A stretch of DNA of 8,139 nucleotides from JAZNUH01 sp045592225 (GTDB taxonomy: Bacteria > Bacillota > Clostridia > UMGS1883 > UMGS1540): assembly GCA_045592225.1 (NCBI GenBank), contig JAZNUH010000060.1:1-8139 (forward strand), written 5' to 3'. The translations under genes were made by a program, and so were the position numbers. Below, in pieces: positions 1 through 6,585 of this stretch. Position 1 is the first letter of the stretch. The number at the start of each line of letters is the position of its first letter. The notes under the pieces were generated by a model, which was not told the origin of the DNA, made no database searches, and saw only the letters and a list, made by a program, of their open reading frames with translations.

Positions 1-1019
1 ATTATATTGTATTCGTCGAGATTTAAAAAATATATATACATTAAAAGGCACAGTATGGTAACAATGTAGGATACCAACGATAAAATCCTTCTGTTCTTAA
101 CCGCGTTTATTACCTCGGGAATAAACAGTATTACAAACATATAATAGTAGTTTGCCATTCTCATGGCGTTATTAGCCACGCTTGCGAAAATCATTAGCCC
201 AAGCCCGGTCATAACAAGCATATACAATGGGTCAACACTGTTCCCAATACTCTTTTTTACCGCGGGGTGCAAAGCCAAGCCAAACACAACAATAATAGCA
301 CACATAAGCATCCACATACCTGCGCCTGTGTCGCCCAGTGTGTATTTATCAAAAAAGTTTTGTATCACATATTCTGTGATCTGCCGTTTAAATACGACAG
401 CAACACCTGCCACTGCAACAAATGAAATGACCGATGTTTTATTGACCTTTATTTTTGATATAAAAAAGGCCGGTGCAAAAAATATTGCCGATTTATGAAA
501 CAGTACCGCCAAGGCAATCATTAAAGCAAATTTAAGAAATTTATTTTCGCGTATATATTTATAGCTTAAAAACACAAAGCCATAGGCAATAGCCTGCCTC
601 AAGCCCGAAAAACAAAAGGCATAATACGAGAATGAAATATATAACGCAAAACTCAAAAATGGCATTTTTGAGTACTTGCTTATAATCACTCCTATCGGAG
701 CAATGCTTAATATTGCCACCACCGTAATCATCACCTGCGGATTATCTGTAAGAATAGCAATCATTCTGTATAAAAAACGGTATCCTGTTTCGTATCTTTC
801 AAAAGAATGTCCGCTTTGATGTATAAAATTATTAACATACCCCGGCAGATCAATACCTATTGTATATCCACGCAGTGCGAGTATCGCTATAAGCTGAATA
901 GTCATAAGTGTTACAAACACTTTTCTGAACCCCTCTTTGTTTCCCAAAGTTTTGGAAAATAGATAGTTTAAAAAAGCATACACCGCTATTACGACATAAT
1001 TCACAATGTATATCAGCAT
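1..1019 (-). CDS. EpsG-family polysaccharide polymerase / Wzy-like membrane protein (3' end outside window)
   Basis: Probable inner-membrane polymerase that joins oligosaccharide repeat units of an exopolysaccharide or capsule. The frame is open from an ATG at 1019 to the window edge, giving 339 codons and no stop. The protein is very hydrophobic, with many predicted membrane segments (for example residues 2-20, 35-50, 95-115, 120-136, 165-185, 197-210, 235-250, 265-280, 290-305 and 312-331). EpsG-like landmarks are LRGYTIGIDLPGY (49-61), ETGYRFLYR (77-85), FSGLRQAIAYG (137-147), LFHKSAIFFAP (173-183) and an Arg (287) before a Tyr-rich segment near the C-terminus. EpsG proteins are usually about 350-370 residues, so little is probably missing. 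The start overlaps the upstream glycosyltransferase stop by 7 bp, with GGGAG about 9 nt upstream, which suggests translational coupling. Family membership rests on motif recall; a more distant Wzy or O-antigen ligase type is the alternative. Confidence 0.82.
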   Translation of the reverse strand, partial: MLIYIVNYVVIAVYAFLNYLFSKTLGNKEGFRKVFVTLMTIQLIAILALRGYTIGIDLPGYVNNFIHQSGHSFERYETGYRFLYRMIAILTDNPQVMITVVAILSIAPIGVIISKYSKMPFLSFALYISFSYYAFCFSGLRQAIAYGFVFLSYKYIRENKFLKFALMIALAVLFHKSAIFFAPAFFISKIKVNKTSVISFVAVAGVAVVFKRQITEYVIQNFFDKYTLGDTGAGMWMLMCAIIVVFGLALHPAVKKSIGNSVDPLYMLVMTGLGLMIFASVANNAMRMANYYYMFVILFIPEVINAVKNRRILSLVSYIVTILCLLMYIYFLNLDEYNI

Positions 1020-2119
1020 TCTTTTTCGCTCCCATATAAACGCTTATTTAAAATGTCAAAATATTCTCCTGCTCCGAATTTTAACGAAAATTTATCCATA
1101 CATGTGGAATAATCCTTTCTTTCAATATCCCGTAACGACAGAACTCTTTCCGCCCACTCAACAGGCGAAGCATTAAGGCTTAAATATTGTATAACAGGCG
1201 TTGCCTTTGTGTCAACAGGAATTCTATCCGATGCAATTACCGGCAATCCGGCGCATTGTGCCTCTATTGCCACATCGCCAAAGCCCTCGTGTAAAGACGG
1301 AAAAATGAGCACATCAGCCGCATTCATATACATTTCCACCTTGTCGGTTGTGCCTTCAAAGCGGACCTTGTCCAAAATACCCATAGCTTCCGCCTGTTTT
1401 TTTATGTTGTCCTGTTCTTTTCCTTCTCCAAGCAGTAACAGCACAGAATTCGGGTGCATTCTTATCAGTTCAGCAAACACCTTCAGCGCAAAAACGTGGT
1501 TTTTTTCAGGCGAAAATCTCCCCACCATAAGCACTGCAAAACGGTCTGCAAGTCCCAGTGTATCTCTTCCCGCTTTTCTCTTTTGCTCTGAAAAGGCAAA
1601 CCTCTCTATATCAATTACATCATAAAACAGTCTGCCGTATTTTTTCCAACCCTTGCCGTAAAGCCATTCCCCCGCTCCTTCGGATATGGCGAGAAACTCA
1701 TTTGCGAATAATTTGTTCAAAAATCCGGGTACAGCATTTTTTATGCGGGTTTTTAAAGAAGCATTCATATTGCATCCTCTTGAGTGAACAATGCGCACCG
1801 GCACACGGTGACGGTATGCTGACCACAATGCTGTAAACGACGAAAAATTCTGGTGAACATGCACAACATCGTATTTCCCATTCTTTATTATGCTGTCAAT
1901 CTCTTTTATATTTTTTAAAAGAGAGTCTTTTTTGGGGGTAACATGATAAACTGCACATCCGGCATTTTTCACATATTCTTCCGCGGCTCCGGAGTTCTGT
2001 CCGTGCACAACAAAGCTAAATTCAATTTTATCCTTCGGAAGTTCTCCGTGCAAAGCGCAAAGCTGTTTTTCAACACCACCACTTCCCAATTCAGAAATAA
2101 CATGTAATACATGCATCAT
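1013..2119 (-). CDS. Glycosyltransferase, GT-B fold, GT4 family (CapH/EpsF-like)
   Basis: Predicted cytoplasmic or membrane-associated retaining glycosyltransferase that adds one sugar from a nucleotide-sugar donor to a growing polysaccharide repeat unit; donor and acceptor cannot be read from the sequence. The 368-residue length is normal. The N-terminal acceptor lobe begins MMHVLHVISELGSGGVEKQL, with the glycine-rich GSGGVEK loop (12-18). The donor lobe has VLMVGRFSPEKNH (196-208), LLLLGEGKE (227-235), VRFEGTTDKV (252-261) and the EX7E motif, E278 to E286, in HEGFGDVAIE, followed by AGLPVIASD. The pattern resembles CapH/EpsF-type enzymes of capsule and biofilm polysaccharide clusters. The start at 2119 overlaps the upstream gene's stop by 4 bp (ATGA). 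A GAGGA sequence lies about 9 nt upstream; a second ATG follows immediately and cannot be excluded as the start. The downstream neighbour is the EpsG-like polymerase. Confidence 0.92.
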   Translation of the reverse strand: MMHVLHVISELGSGGVEKQLCALHGELPKDKIEFSFVVHGQNSGAAEEYVKNAGCAVYHVTPKKDSLLKNIKEIDSIIKNGKYDVVHVHQNFSSFTALWSAYRHRVPVRIVHSRGCNMNASLKTRIKNAVPGFLNKLFANEFLAISEGAGEWLYGKGWKKYGRLFYDVIDIERFAFSEQKRKAGRDTLGLADRFAVLMVGRFSPEKNHVFALKVFAELIRMHPNSVLLLLGEGKEQDNIKKQAEAMGILDKVRFEGTTDKVEMYMNAADVLIFPSLHEGFGDVAIEAQCAGLPVIASDRIPVDTKATPVIQYLSLNASPVEWAERVLSLRDIERKDYSTCMDKFSLKFGAGEYFDILNKRLYGSEKEC

Positions 2120-3231
2120 TGTTTTGCATCCTCAATAAAAGATTTATAAAATTCTGTCCTCTTTTTGTCAAGCTTGTCTTTTTCAAAGTCCTTGGCTCTT
2201 TCAAGGCTTTTTTGTGATAGTCCGTCGCATTTTTGGTCTATAACTTTTTTAAGTACACGAGTGAGGTCTTTAACATTTTTTCTTTTAAATATACATTCCG
2301 GTGGCACCAGTTCAGGAATACCGCCTGTAGTGGAGCCGATAACAGGGCAAGCACGACTCATTGCTTCAACTAAGACTCTACCATGTGATTCCGCCAGACT
2401 GGGTTGAACATAGAGGTCTAAACTATCCATAAAATCAAAAATTTCATTATGTGGAACAGAGCCACAAAATTCCACATCCTCCGAAATACCAAGTCTTTTC
2501 GCAACTTTCTTTAAATAAGTATTATCCCCTCCGCCGGCAAGGCGGTATTTAAATTTATATCCCTCTTTTTTTAGTTCGTACATCGCCTTCATAACGTACT
2601 GTTGACCCTTATATTTTACATTAACTGCTGCGGCAGTCCCCAAAACAATAGTATCCTTACGAGTCTTTGTCCTTTCTCTTCTCTCTTCAATCAGGCTCTC
2701 GTCAAATCCTGTCAGACAAACATCCGAACAGGAAATTTGCTTACCTTTTGCAGGATATCTTTTCTGTAAAAATTGCTCTGATACATAAAGGACGTGCTTT
2801 GCCCTTTTAACCTCACGTCTCGTAAAAAACCACATAAAAGGTGCTACAAGCTTGCCCTTTGTACTGTGATAACGATACGAATCCCAGGGGCAACCCACAA
2901 GCTCTATGCTATAGGGCTTGTTGTATTTTCTTGCAAAATGTATTGCTTTCAGACCAAGCACGCTGGGTAATCTTACAATAATGTATTTTGCCTGTGCCAC
3001 AAGATCCGCTAATTTTTTAACATCGCTATATGCGTCTATAACTGTGATATTCTTGTTTGTCACCTCAGAAAGCCCCGTAGTTTTTTCCTCTTTTATTATA
3101 CGTGCGGCAAAAAAAACCTCTCCAAACAGATCGGTATATCTTTTAAGCACAGTATCACTGAAGCAACCGTTAGAATATAACTTATCACCACAACTTTTGA
3201 ATTTATGATCATGAACAAAAAGCAGCGACAC
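2116..3231 (-). CDS. Glycosyltransferase, GT-B fold, GT4 family
   Basis: Predicted glycosyltransferase of 371 residues, probably acting on the same surface polysaccharide as the next gene. The start codon is GTG at 3231 (GTG TCG CTG CTT), supported by a GGAGG about 9 nt upstream. The C-terminal donor-binding lobe is clear: IVLGTAAAVNVKYKGQ (195-210), YRLAGGGDN (229-237), VEFCGSVPHNEIFDFM (253-268), and LYVQPSLAESHGRVLVEAMS carrying the EX7E pair E281 and E289, followed by CPVIGSTTGGIPELV (295-309). The N-terminal lobe is less conserved and gives no acceptor clue. It starts 50 bp after the comF stop, behind a candidate promoter, and its stop overlaps the start of the next glycosyltransferase by 4 bp. 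The family is secure; the sugar specificity is unknown. Confidence 0.9.
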   Translation of the reverse strand: MSLLFVHDHKFKSCGDKLYSNGCFSDTVLKRYTDLFGEVFFAARIIKEEKTTGLSEVTNKNITVIDAYSDVKKLADLVAQAKYIIVRLPSVLGLKAIHFARKYNKPYSIELVGCPWDSYRYHSTKGKLVAPFMWFFTRREVKRAKHVLYVSEQFLQKRYPAKGKQISCSDVCLTGFDESLIEERRERTKTRKDTIVLGTAAAVNVKYKGQQYVMKAMYELKKEGYKFKYRLAGGGDNTYLKKVAKRLGISEDVEFCGSVPHNEIFDFMDSLDLYVQPSLAESHGRVLVEAMSRACPVIGSTTGGIPELVPPECIFKRKNVKDLTRVLKKVIDQKCDGLSQKSLERAKDFEKDKLDKKRTEFYKSFIEDAKQ

Positions 3232-3251
3232 TTATACCACCCTCCATCTTG

Positions 3252-3280
3252 CTTTTATCATACCACTACATCCTTGCCAA
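3252..3280 (-). promoter_or_regulatory. Candidate promoter for the polysaccharide genes
   Basis: In the 50-bp gap between comF and the first glycosyltransferase, the minus strand reads TTGGCA (3275-3280, 5 of 6 to the -35 consensus), a 17-nt spacer and TAAAAG (3252-3257, 4 of 6 to the -10 consensus), with a TG extended -10 dinucleotide at 3259-3260. Transcription would start about 15-20 nt before the GTG start, leaving a short leader that includes the GGAGG. This is a by-eye prediction. It would let the glycosyltransferase genes be expressed independently of comF. Confidence 0.4.
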
Positions 3281-3281
3281 C

Positions 3282-3995
3282 CTACCACCTTCTCGCCGAA
3301 GCAACAGCCGCAACAGTTACAGCTGACGCACCGTTTTTAACAAGCAGCTTTGCGCACTCGTTAGCGGTAGAACCGGTGGTTATTACATCATCCACCAGCA
3401 AAACACATTTACCTCTGACATCCGTCTTTTCACAAAATTCAAAGGATCCTCTTACTGTTTCGCTCCGTTTTGAATATCTTGTTTTAGACAAAGGCCTTGT
3501 ATCAACCTTCTTTTTAAGCAGCTGTGTTACGGGCAGACCCGAAAACTCTCCCAGACACTCTGCCAGAAGCTGCGACTGATTGTATCCCCTTTCACCAAAA
3601 CGGTTAAAGTGAATGGGCACAAACGTAATCATATCAATGTCATCAAATCCGTTTTCGCCCTTTATGCAGGCAAACATAAATGAAGCAAGTGAGGCCGCAT
3701 ATGCATTTTTACCCTTAAATTTTAATGCTTTCACCGCATTTTTAACTCCGCCCTCATAAACGAAAGGAGTATATGCTCTTTTAAAATACCTCTTGCTTTT
3801 TCTGCAATTGGGGCATATAAGTTCACCAAAAACACTTTCAAGAGGAGTGGCACATATTTTGCATCGTCTTCCAACATTAAGCGGAGCTTTACCCGCACAC
3901 TCGGAGCAGGTGAGAAACGTCTTGCCCCTATCCAGAATTTTTCCGCACATCATACACTTTGGCGGAAAAATAATGTCCATAATTTTCCCAAGCAT
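3282..3995 (-). CDS. comF: ComF family protein (double zinc-finger phosphoribosyltransferase-like)
   Basis: Member of the ComF/ComFC family; Bacillus ComFC is needed for DNA uptake in competence, while the role in non-competent bacteria is unsettled. I prefer the ATG at 3995 (237 residues) because AAAGGTGA lies 6 nt before it. A GTG three codons upstream (4004) would sit inside that ribosome binding site. From the ATG, the N-terminal zinc-binding part has four Cys pairs: CMMC (14-17), CSEC (30-33), CKIC (45-48) and CPNC (61-64). FVPIHFNRFGERGYNQSQLL is the family's central signature. The type I PRTase PRPP loop, VLLVDDVITTGST, is at 198-210. All key residues appear intact and the length is normal. 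No other competence gene is visible. It lies between an ABC ATPase terminator and polysaccharide glycosyltransferases, so position gives no functional clue. Confidence 0.93.
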   Translation of the reverse strand: MLGKIMDIIFPPKCMMCGKILDRGKTFLTCSECAGKAPLNVGRRCKICATPLESVFGELICPNCRKSKRYFKRAYTPFVYEGGVKNAVKALKFKGKNAYAASLASFMFACIKGENGFDDIDMITFVPIHFNRFGERGYNQSQLLAECLGEFSGLPVTQLLKKKVDTRPLSKTRYSKRSETVRGSFEFCEKTDVRGKCVLLVDDVITTGSTANECAKLLVKNGASAVTVAAVASARRW

Positions 3996-4000
3996 ATTCT

Positions 4001-4008
4001 TCACCTTT
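4001..4008 (-). promoter_or_regulatory. Ribosome binding site that decides the comF start
   Basis: The minus strand reads AAAGGTGA followed by AGAAT and then ATG at 3995. The spacing suits that ATG. A start at the GTG of 4004 would be inside this site and would have no Shine-Dalgarno sequence of its own. Confidence 0.6.
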
Positions 4009-4012
4009 CAGC

Positions 4013-4048
4013 AAAAAATTACCGGGTAAAAGAGACCTCTTACCCGGT
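4013..4048 (-). terminator. Rho-independent terminator of the ABC ATPase gene
   Basis: On the minus strand ACCGGGTAAGAG pairs with CTCTTTTACCCGGT around a GT loop, with two unpaired U in the 3' arm, and is followed by AATTTTTT. The GC-rich stem plus six-U tail is a classic intrinsic terminator. It lies just after the ATPase stop codon. The opposite strand has no U-tract, so it acts in one direction. Its tail ends about 17 bp before the comF ATG. Confidence 0.88.
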
Positions 4049-4071
4049 GAATGACTCTGATATTTGATTAA

Positions 4072-5184
4072 TTAGTGAATAATAGCCTTTTCTGTTTCTT
4101 TATCGAACAGGTGAATTTTGTTAGCATCGAATACAACCTTGATGTCGTCTCCTGCCTGAGCTGTGGAACGACGGTTAACACGTGCTGTAAAGGGCTTGCC
4201 TTCGATAACCAGGTAAAGGTATGTTTCAGCACCCATCATTTCTGTAAAGTCAACATATGCGTTTGTTGTGCTGTCGGGAGAAGCTGTCAGGAATGCGGGG
4301 TCATCGTGAATGTTTTCAGGACGGATACCCATAACAACTGTCTTGCCAACATATCCTGCTTCTTCAACAAGCTTAGCCTTGCCTTCGGGAAGAACAATAC
4401 TGTCATTACCGAATACCAGCTTGAGAGCATCGCCATCTTTAACAACTTCAACATCGAGGAAGTTCATCTGGGGGCTGCCGATAAATCCGCCTACGAATAT
4501 GTTAGCGGGTTCATCATACAGTTCCTGGGGAGCAGCAACCTGCTGAATGAAACCGTCTTTCATAACAACGATTCTGGAACCCATTGTCATAGCTTCTGTC
4601 TGGTCATGTGTAACATAGATAAATGTTGTTGCCAGCTTTTTATGAAGCTTGCTGATTTCGGATCTCATCTGAACTCTCAGTTTAGCATCCAGGTTTGAAA
4701 GAGGTTCGTCCATAAGGAATACTTTAGGTTCACGAACGATAGCACGACCAAGCGCAACTCTCTGACGCTGACCGCCGGACAGAGCCTTGGGCTTTCTGTC
4801 GAGCAGATGAGCTATATCAAGAATTCTTGCTGCTTCGTCAACACGTCTTCTGATTTCATCCTTGGGAGTGTGACGCAGCTTAAGACCGAATGCCAGGTTA
4901 TCAAATACTGTCATATGGGGATAGAGAGCATAGTTCTGGAAAACCATTGCTATATCTCTGTCCTTAGGAGCTATTTCGTTCATGAGAACGTCGCCGATGT
5001 ACAGTTCACCTTCAGAAATTTCTTCAAGACCTGCAATCATTCTCAGAGTTGTAGATTTACCACAACCGGAGGGACCTACCAGAACGATAAATTCTTTATC
5101 TTCAATCTCCAGATTAAAATCGCTTACCGCTACTACATTTCCGTCATATTTCTTGTAAATGTTTTTCAAGCTTAAACTTGCCAT
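4072..5184 (-). CDS. ugpC: Carbohydrate ABC importer ATP-binding protein, MsmX/UgpC type
   Basis: ATPase subunit of the CUT1 sugar importer class. It sits on the cytoplasmic face of a permease pair and drives uptake of oligosaccharides or glycerol-3-phosphate. The 370-residue length is normal. Motifs are intact: Walker A GPSGCGKST (37-45), Q-loop Gln83 in VFQNYALYPH, signature LSGGQ (135-139), Walker B VFLMDE with catalytic Glu160, D-loop SNLDAKLR (163-170) and switch His193 in THDQTEAM. FIGSPQMNFL (234-243) opens the C-terminal OB/TOBE regulatory domain, which contains GIRPENIHDD. AGGAGGT lies 7 nt before the ATG. No permease or binding-protein gene is next to it, so it may be a shared ATPase serving several importers, as MsmX does in Bacillus; that is inference. 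The exact sugar is unknown, and the gene name follows family convention only. Its own promoter and terminator make it a monocistronic unit. Confidence 0.96.
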   Translation of the reverse strand: MASLSLKNIYKKYDGNVVAVSDFNLEIEDKEFIVLVGPSGCGKSTTLRMIAGLEEISEGELYIGDVLMNEIAPKDRDIAMVFQNYALYPHMTVFDNLAFGLKLRHTPKDEIRRRVDEAARILDIAHLLDRKPKALSGGQRQRVALGRAIVREPKVFLMDEPLSNLDAKLRVQMRSEISKLHKKLATTFIYVTHDQTEAMTMGSRIVVMKDGFIQQVAAPQELYDEPANIFVGGFIGSPQMNFLDVEVVKDGDALKLVFGNDSIVLPEGKAKLVEEAGYVGKTVVMGIRPENIHDDPAFLTASPDSTTNAYVDFTEMMGAETYLYLVIEGKPFTARVNRRSTAQAGDDIKVVFDANKIHLFDKETEKAIIH

Positions 5185-5214
5185 AAATGAACCTCCTAAA
5201 ATTCTTACTTATAC

Positions 5215-5243
5215 ATTATATAGTAATATATCACATCTGCCGA
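5215..5243 (-). promoter_or_regulatory. Candidate promoter of the ABC ATPase gene
   Basis: The minus strand has a perfect -10 TATAAT (5215-5220) and, 17 nt upstream, TCGGCA (5238-5243), which matches 4 of 6 -35 positions. Predicted transcription begins roughly 25 nt before the ATPase start, leaving room for the AGGAGGT at 5191-5197. The whole 5185-5284 gap is AT-rich and shows no obvious operator or catabolite-response palindrome. Confidence 0.5.
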
Positions 5244-5267
5244 AAATTTAACATACCCTAATTTCAC

Positions 5268-5286
5268 AAAAAATTAAATTAATTTT
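5268..5286 (-). terminator. Possible weak AU-only terminator after rsuA
   Basis: The minus strand reads AAAATTA-ATT-TAATTTT followed by two more T, a 7-bp hairpin overlapping the rsuA stop codon. The stem contains only A-T pairs, so it would be weak. It is the only stem with a U-rich tail between rsuA and the ABC ATPase gene. Confidence 0.3.
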
Positions 5287-5998
5287 AGCAATTTTGCATA
5301 ATATTCTTTATTTTTTCGACTTCCGCTTCAGTAAGCTCACGGCATTCGCCCTTTTCAAGCGATTTGTCAAGACATAAGCCGCCAAATTCCGTTCTTTTAA
5401 GGTATAAAACCTTTTTGCCTACCGCCGCATACATTCTTTTAACCTGATGAAACTTGCCCTCGGTTATGGATATACTGCTGTGGGTTTTATCCTCTTGTAC
5501 TCTTACAATCGCCGGCTTTGTCATATACCCGTCATCAAGCAAAATCCCCTCCTGCATCCTGTCCGCGTCCTCACGGGTCACTTCCCCGTCGGTTATTACA
5601 AAATACGTCTTGAATACATTTTTATTGGGTGTCAGCAGCTTGTGTGCCGTCTGTCCGTCATTTGTTATAAGCAGCAGACCTTCGGTGTCAATATCCAGCC
5701 TGCCCACAGGAAAAAGTGCGTACCTTTTGTACTTTTCAGGCAAAATATCAAGCACCGTCTGCTGGCGTGGGTCCTCTGTTGCAGATATAACCCCTGCCGG
5801 CTTGTGTAACATAATATACACAAACTCGGTGTAGACTATCCTTTTCCCGTCAAGCTCCACCATGTCTGTATCAGGGTTTATATCTACCGAGCCACCCTTT
5901 TTGTAAACTCCGTTTACAGTAACCCTGCCCTGACTCATTGCCTTTTTAAATTCTTTTCTTGTCATAGCGACTGAAGCCGCAAGCTTTTCTATTCTCAT
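5285..5998 (-). CDS. rsuA: 16S rRNA pseudouridine synthase, RsuA family
   Basis: Predicted to isomerise one uridine of 16S rRNA (U516 in E. coli numbering) to pseudouridine during small-subunit assembly in the cytoplasm. The 237-residue length matches the family. An N-terminal S4 RNA-binding domain (about 1-48, with GRVTVNG at 24-30) precedes the catalytic domain. That domain has MLHKPAGVISATEDP (63-77), the catalytic loop GRLDIDTEGLLLITNDG with Asp102, KTYFV (130-134), the TKPA segment, and ITEGKFHQVKRMYAAVGKKV near the C-terminus, all close to E. coli RsuA. RluB/E/F-type paralogues share the fold; the short length and TKPA/HQVKRM context favour RsuA. GAAGG lies 6 nt before the ATG. It follows the DUF4830 lipoprotein gene after only 9 bp, with its ribosome binding site touching that gene's stop codon, so the two are very likely one transcript. 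Confidence 0.93.
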   Translation of the reverse strand: MRIEKLAASVAMTRKEFKKAMSQGRVTVNGVYKKGGSVDINPDTDMVELDGKRIVYTEFVYIMLHKPAGVISATEDPRQQTVLDILPEKYKRYALFPVGRLDIDTEGLLLITNDGQTAHKLLTPNKNVFKTYFVITDGEVTREDADRMQEGILLDDGYMTKPAIVRVQEDKTHSSISITEGKFHQVKRMYAAVGKKVLYLKRTEFGGLCLDKSLEKGECRELTEAEVEKIKNIMQNC

Positions 5999-6007
5999 AT
6001 TCTACCT

Positions 6008-6421
6008 TCATTCTCCCGGATATGCACATAGCCCATGCATAAATCCGTCCAACGCGGTTACCATTATATCTCCGCCTATTATATTTCCTTCATATATTAA
6101 AATGTTTGCCGTAACAGCTCTGCCCTCTGCCCGCGGATGATTGACTATTTCACAGGAATATCTTGTCACCTGTCTGCCGCAGTATGGCGTAAGGTCATAG
6201 CCATTTTGAAGCTGAAGCCTGTTATACTCTCTGAAAACTGCTTCATTTTGCGCAGGAATTGTCACCGTCACACTCTCGATAAATGCGCCGCTCTCCCACC
6301 CCAGTTTATAAAGCCACGCCCTTATATCCGGCGTATCCGCCCCTGTTTCCGTGCTTTGTCCGCAGGCAGAAAGTATACATACCGTCACCACCGACACAAG
6401 CATTTTTAAAAAAACCTTCAT
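6008..6421 (-). CDS. DUF4830 domain lipoprotein of unknown function
   Basis: Small predicted lipoprotein of 137 residues. A lipoprotein signal peptide spans 1-19, with positive Lys2 and Lys6, a hydrophobic core and lipobox LSAC; Cys20 would be lipidated and anchor the protein outside the membrane. The mature part resembles DUF4830 as I recall that family: YKLGWE (38-43), a VTIP strand (53-56), FREYNRLQLQNGYDL (63-77), YCGRQVTRYSCEIVNHP (80-96), NILIYEGNIIGGDI (106-119) and LDGFMHGL (124-131). Known members are small exported proteins of clostridia with no assigned role. Cys81, Cys90 and Cys132 are present besides the lipobox Cys. AAAGG lies about 10 nt before the ATG, so start support is fair. 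It is the first gene of a unit with rsuA, and nothing suggests a functional link beyond co-transcription. Confidence 0.85.
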   Translation of the reverse strand: MKVFLKMLVSVVTVCILSACGQSTETGADTPDIRAWLYKLGWESGAFIESVTVTIPAQNEAVFREYNRLQLQNGYDLTPYCGRQVTRYSCEIVNHPRAEGRAVTANILIYEGNIIGGDIMVTALDGFMHGLCAYPGE

Positions 6422-6473
6422 TAATATATATCCTTTACAAATTACTTTGTATCAATATATTAACTCTGCCCCG

Positions 6474-6502
6474 ATTATATCATTTTATTTTATAAATTAA
6501 AA
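6474..6502 (-). promoter_or_regulatory. Extended -10 promoter of the lipoprotein-rsuA unit
   Basis: The minus strand carries TATAAT (6474-6479) preceded by TG and one base (6480-6482), a perfect extended -10. A weak -35 TTTTAA lies 17 nt upstream (6497-6502). Extended -10 promoters tolerate poor -35 elements. The leader to the ATG at 6421 would be about 45 nt. Confidence 0.55.
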
Positions 6503-6519
6503 CATTTTTTCCAAAACTC

Positions 6520-6548
6520 TTGCATTTTTATTTTATATGTTGTAAAAT
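6520..6548 (+). promoter_or_regulatory. Promoter of the short solute-binding-protein gene
   Basis: TTGCAT (6520-6525), a 17-nt AT-rich spacer and TAAAAT (6543-6548) form a near-consensus promoter. Transcription would begin near 6555, giving a leader of about 30 nt containing AGGAGG at 6570-6575. It lies back-to-back with the minus-strand promoter, 17 bp separating the two -35 elements. Confidence 0.65.
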
Positions 6549-6585
6549 AACCTTACCAATATTTTTATTAGGAGGAAGATTTATC

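Noticed and set aside
163..498. Plus-strand open frame of 111 codons at the left end
   Set aside because: It lies opposite the long uninterrupted minus-strand EpsG-like frame, which has clear membrane segments and family motifs.
4021..4048. Palindrome near the comF start as an operator
   Set aside because: A GC-rich stem followed by six U directly after the ATPase stop codon fits an intrinsic terminator better.
4075..4698. Plus-strand open frame of 207 codons opposite the ABC ATPase
   Set aside because: It is antisense to an intact gene with every ABC motif, has no recognisable domain, and has an unlikely Cys/Asn/Phe-rich composition typical of a shadow frame.
6520..6585. Longer N-terminus for the short solute-binding-like protein, from the in-frame ATG at 6520
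   Set aside because: It would put the promoter and AGGAGG inside the coding region and place extra residues before a normal lipoprotein signal peptide.
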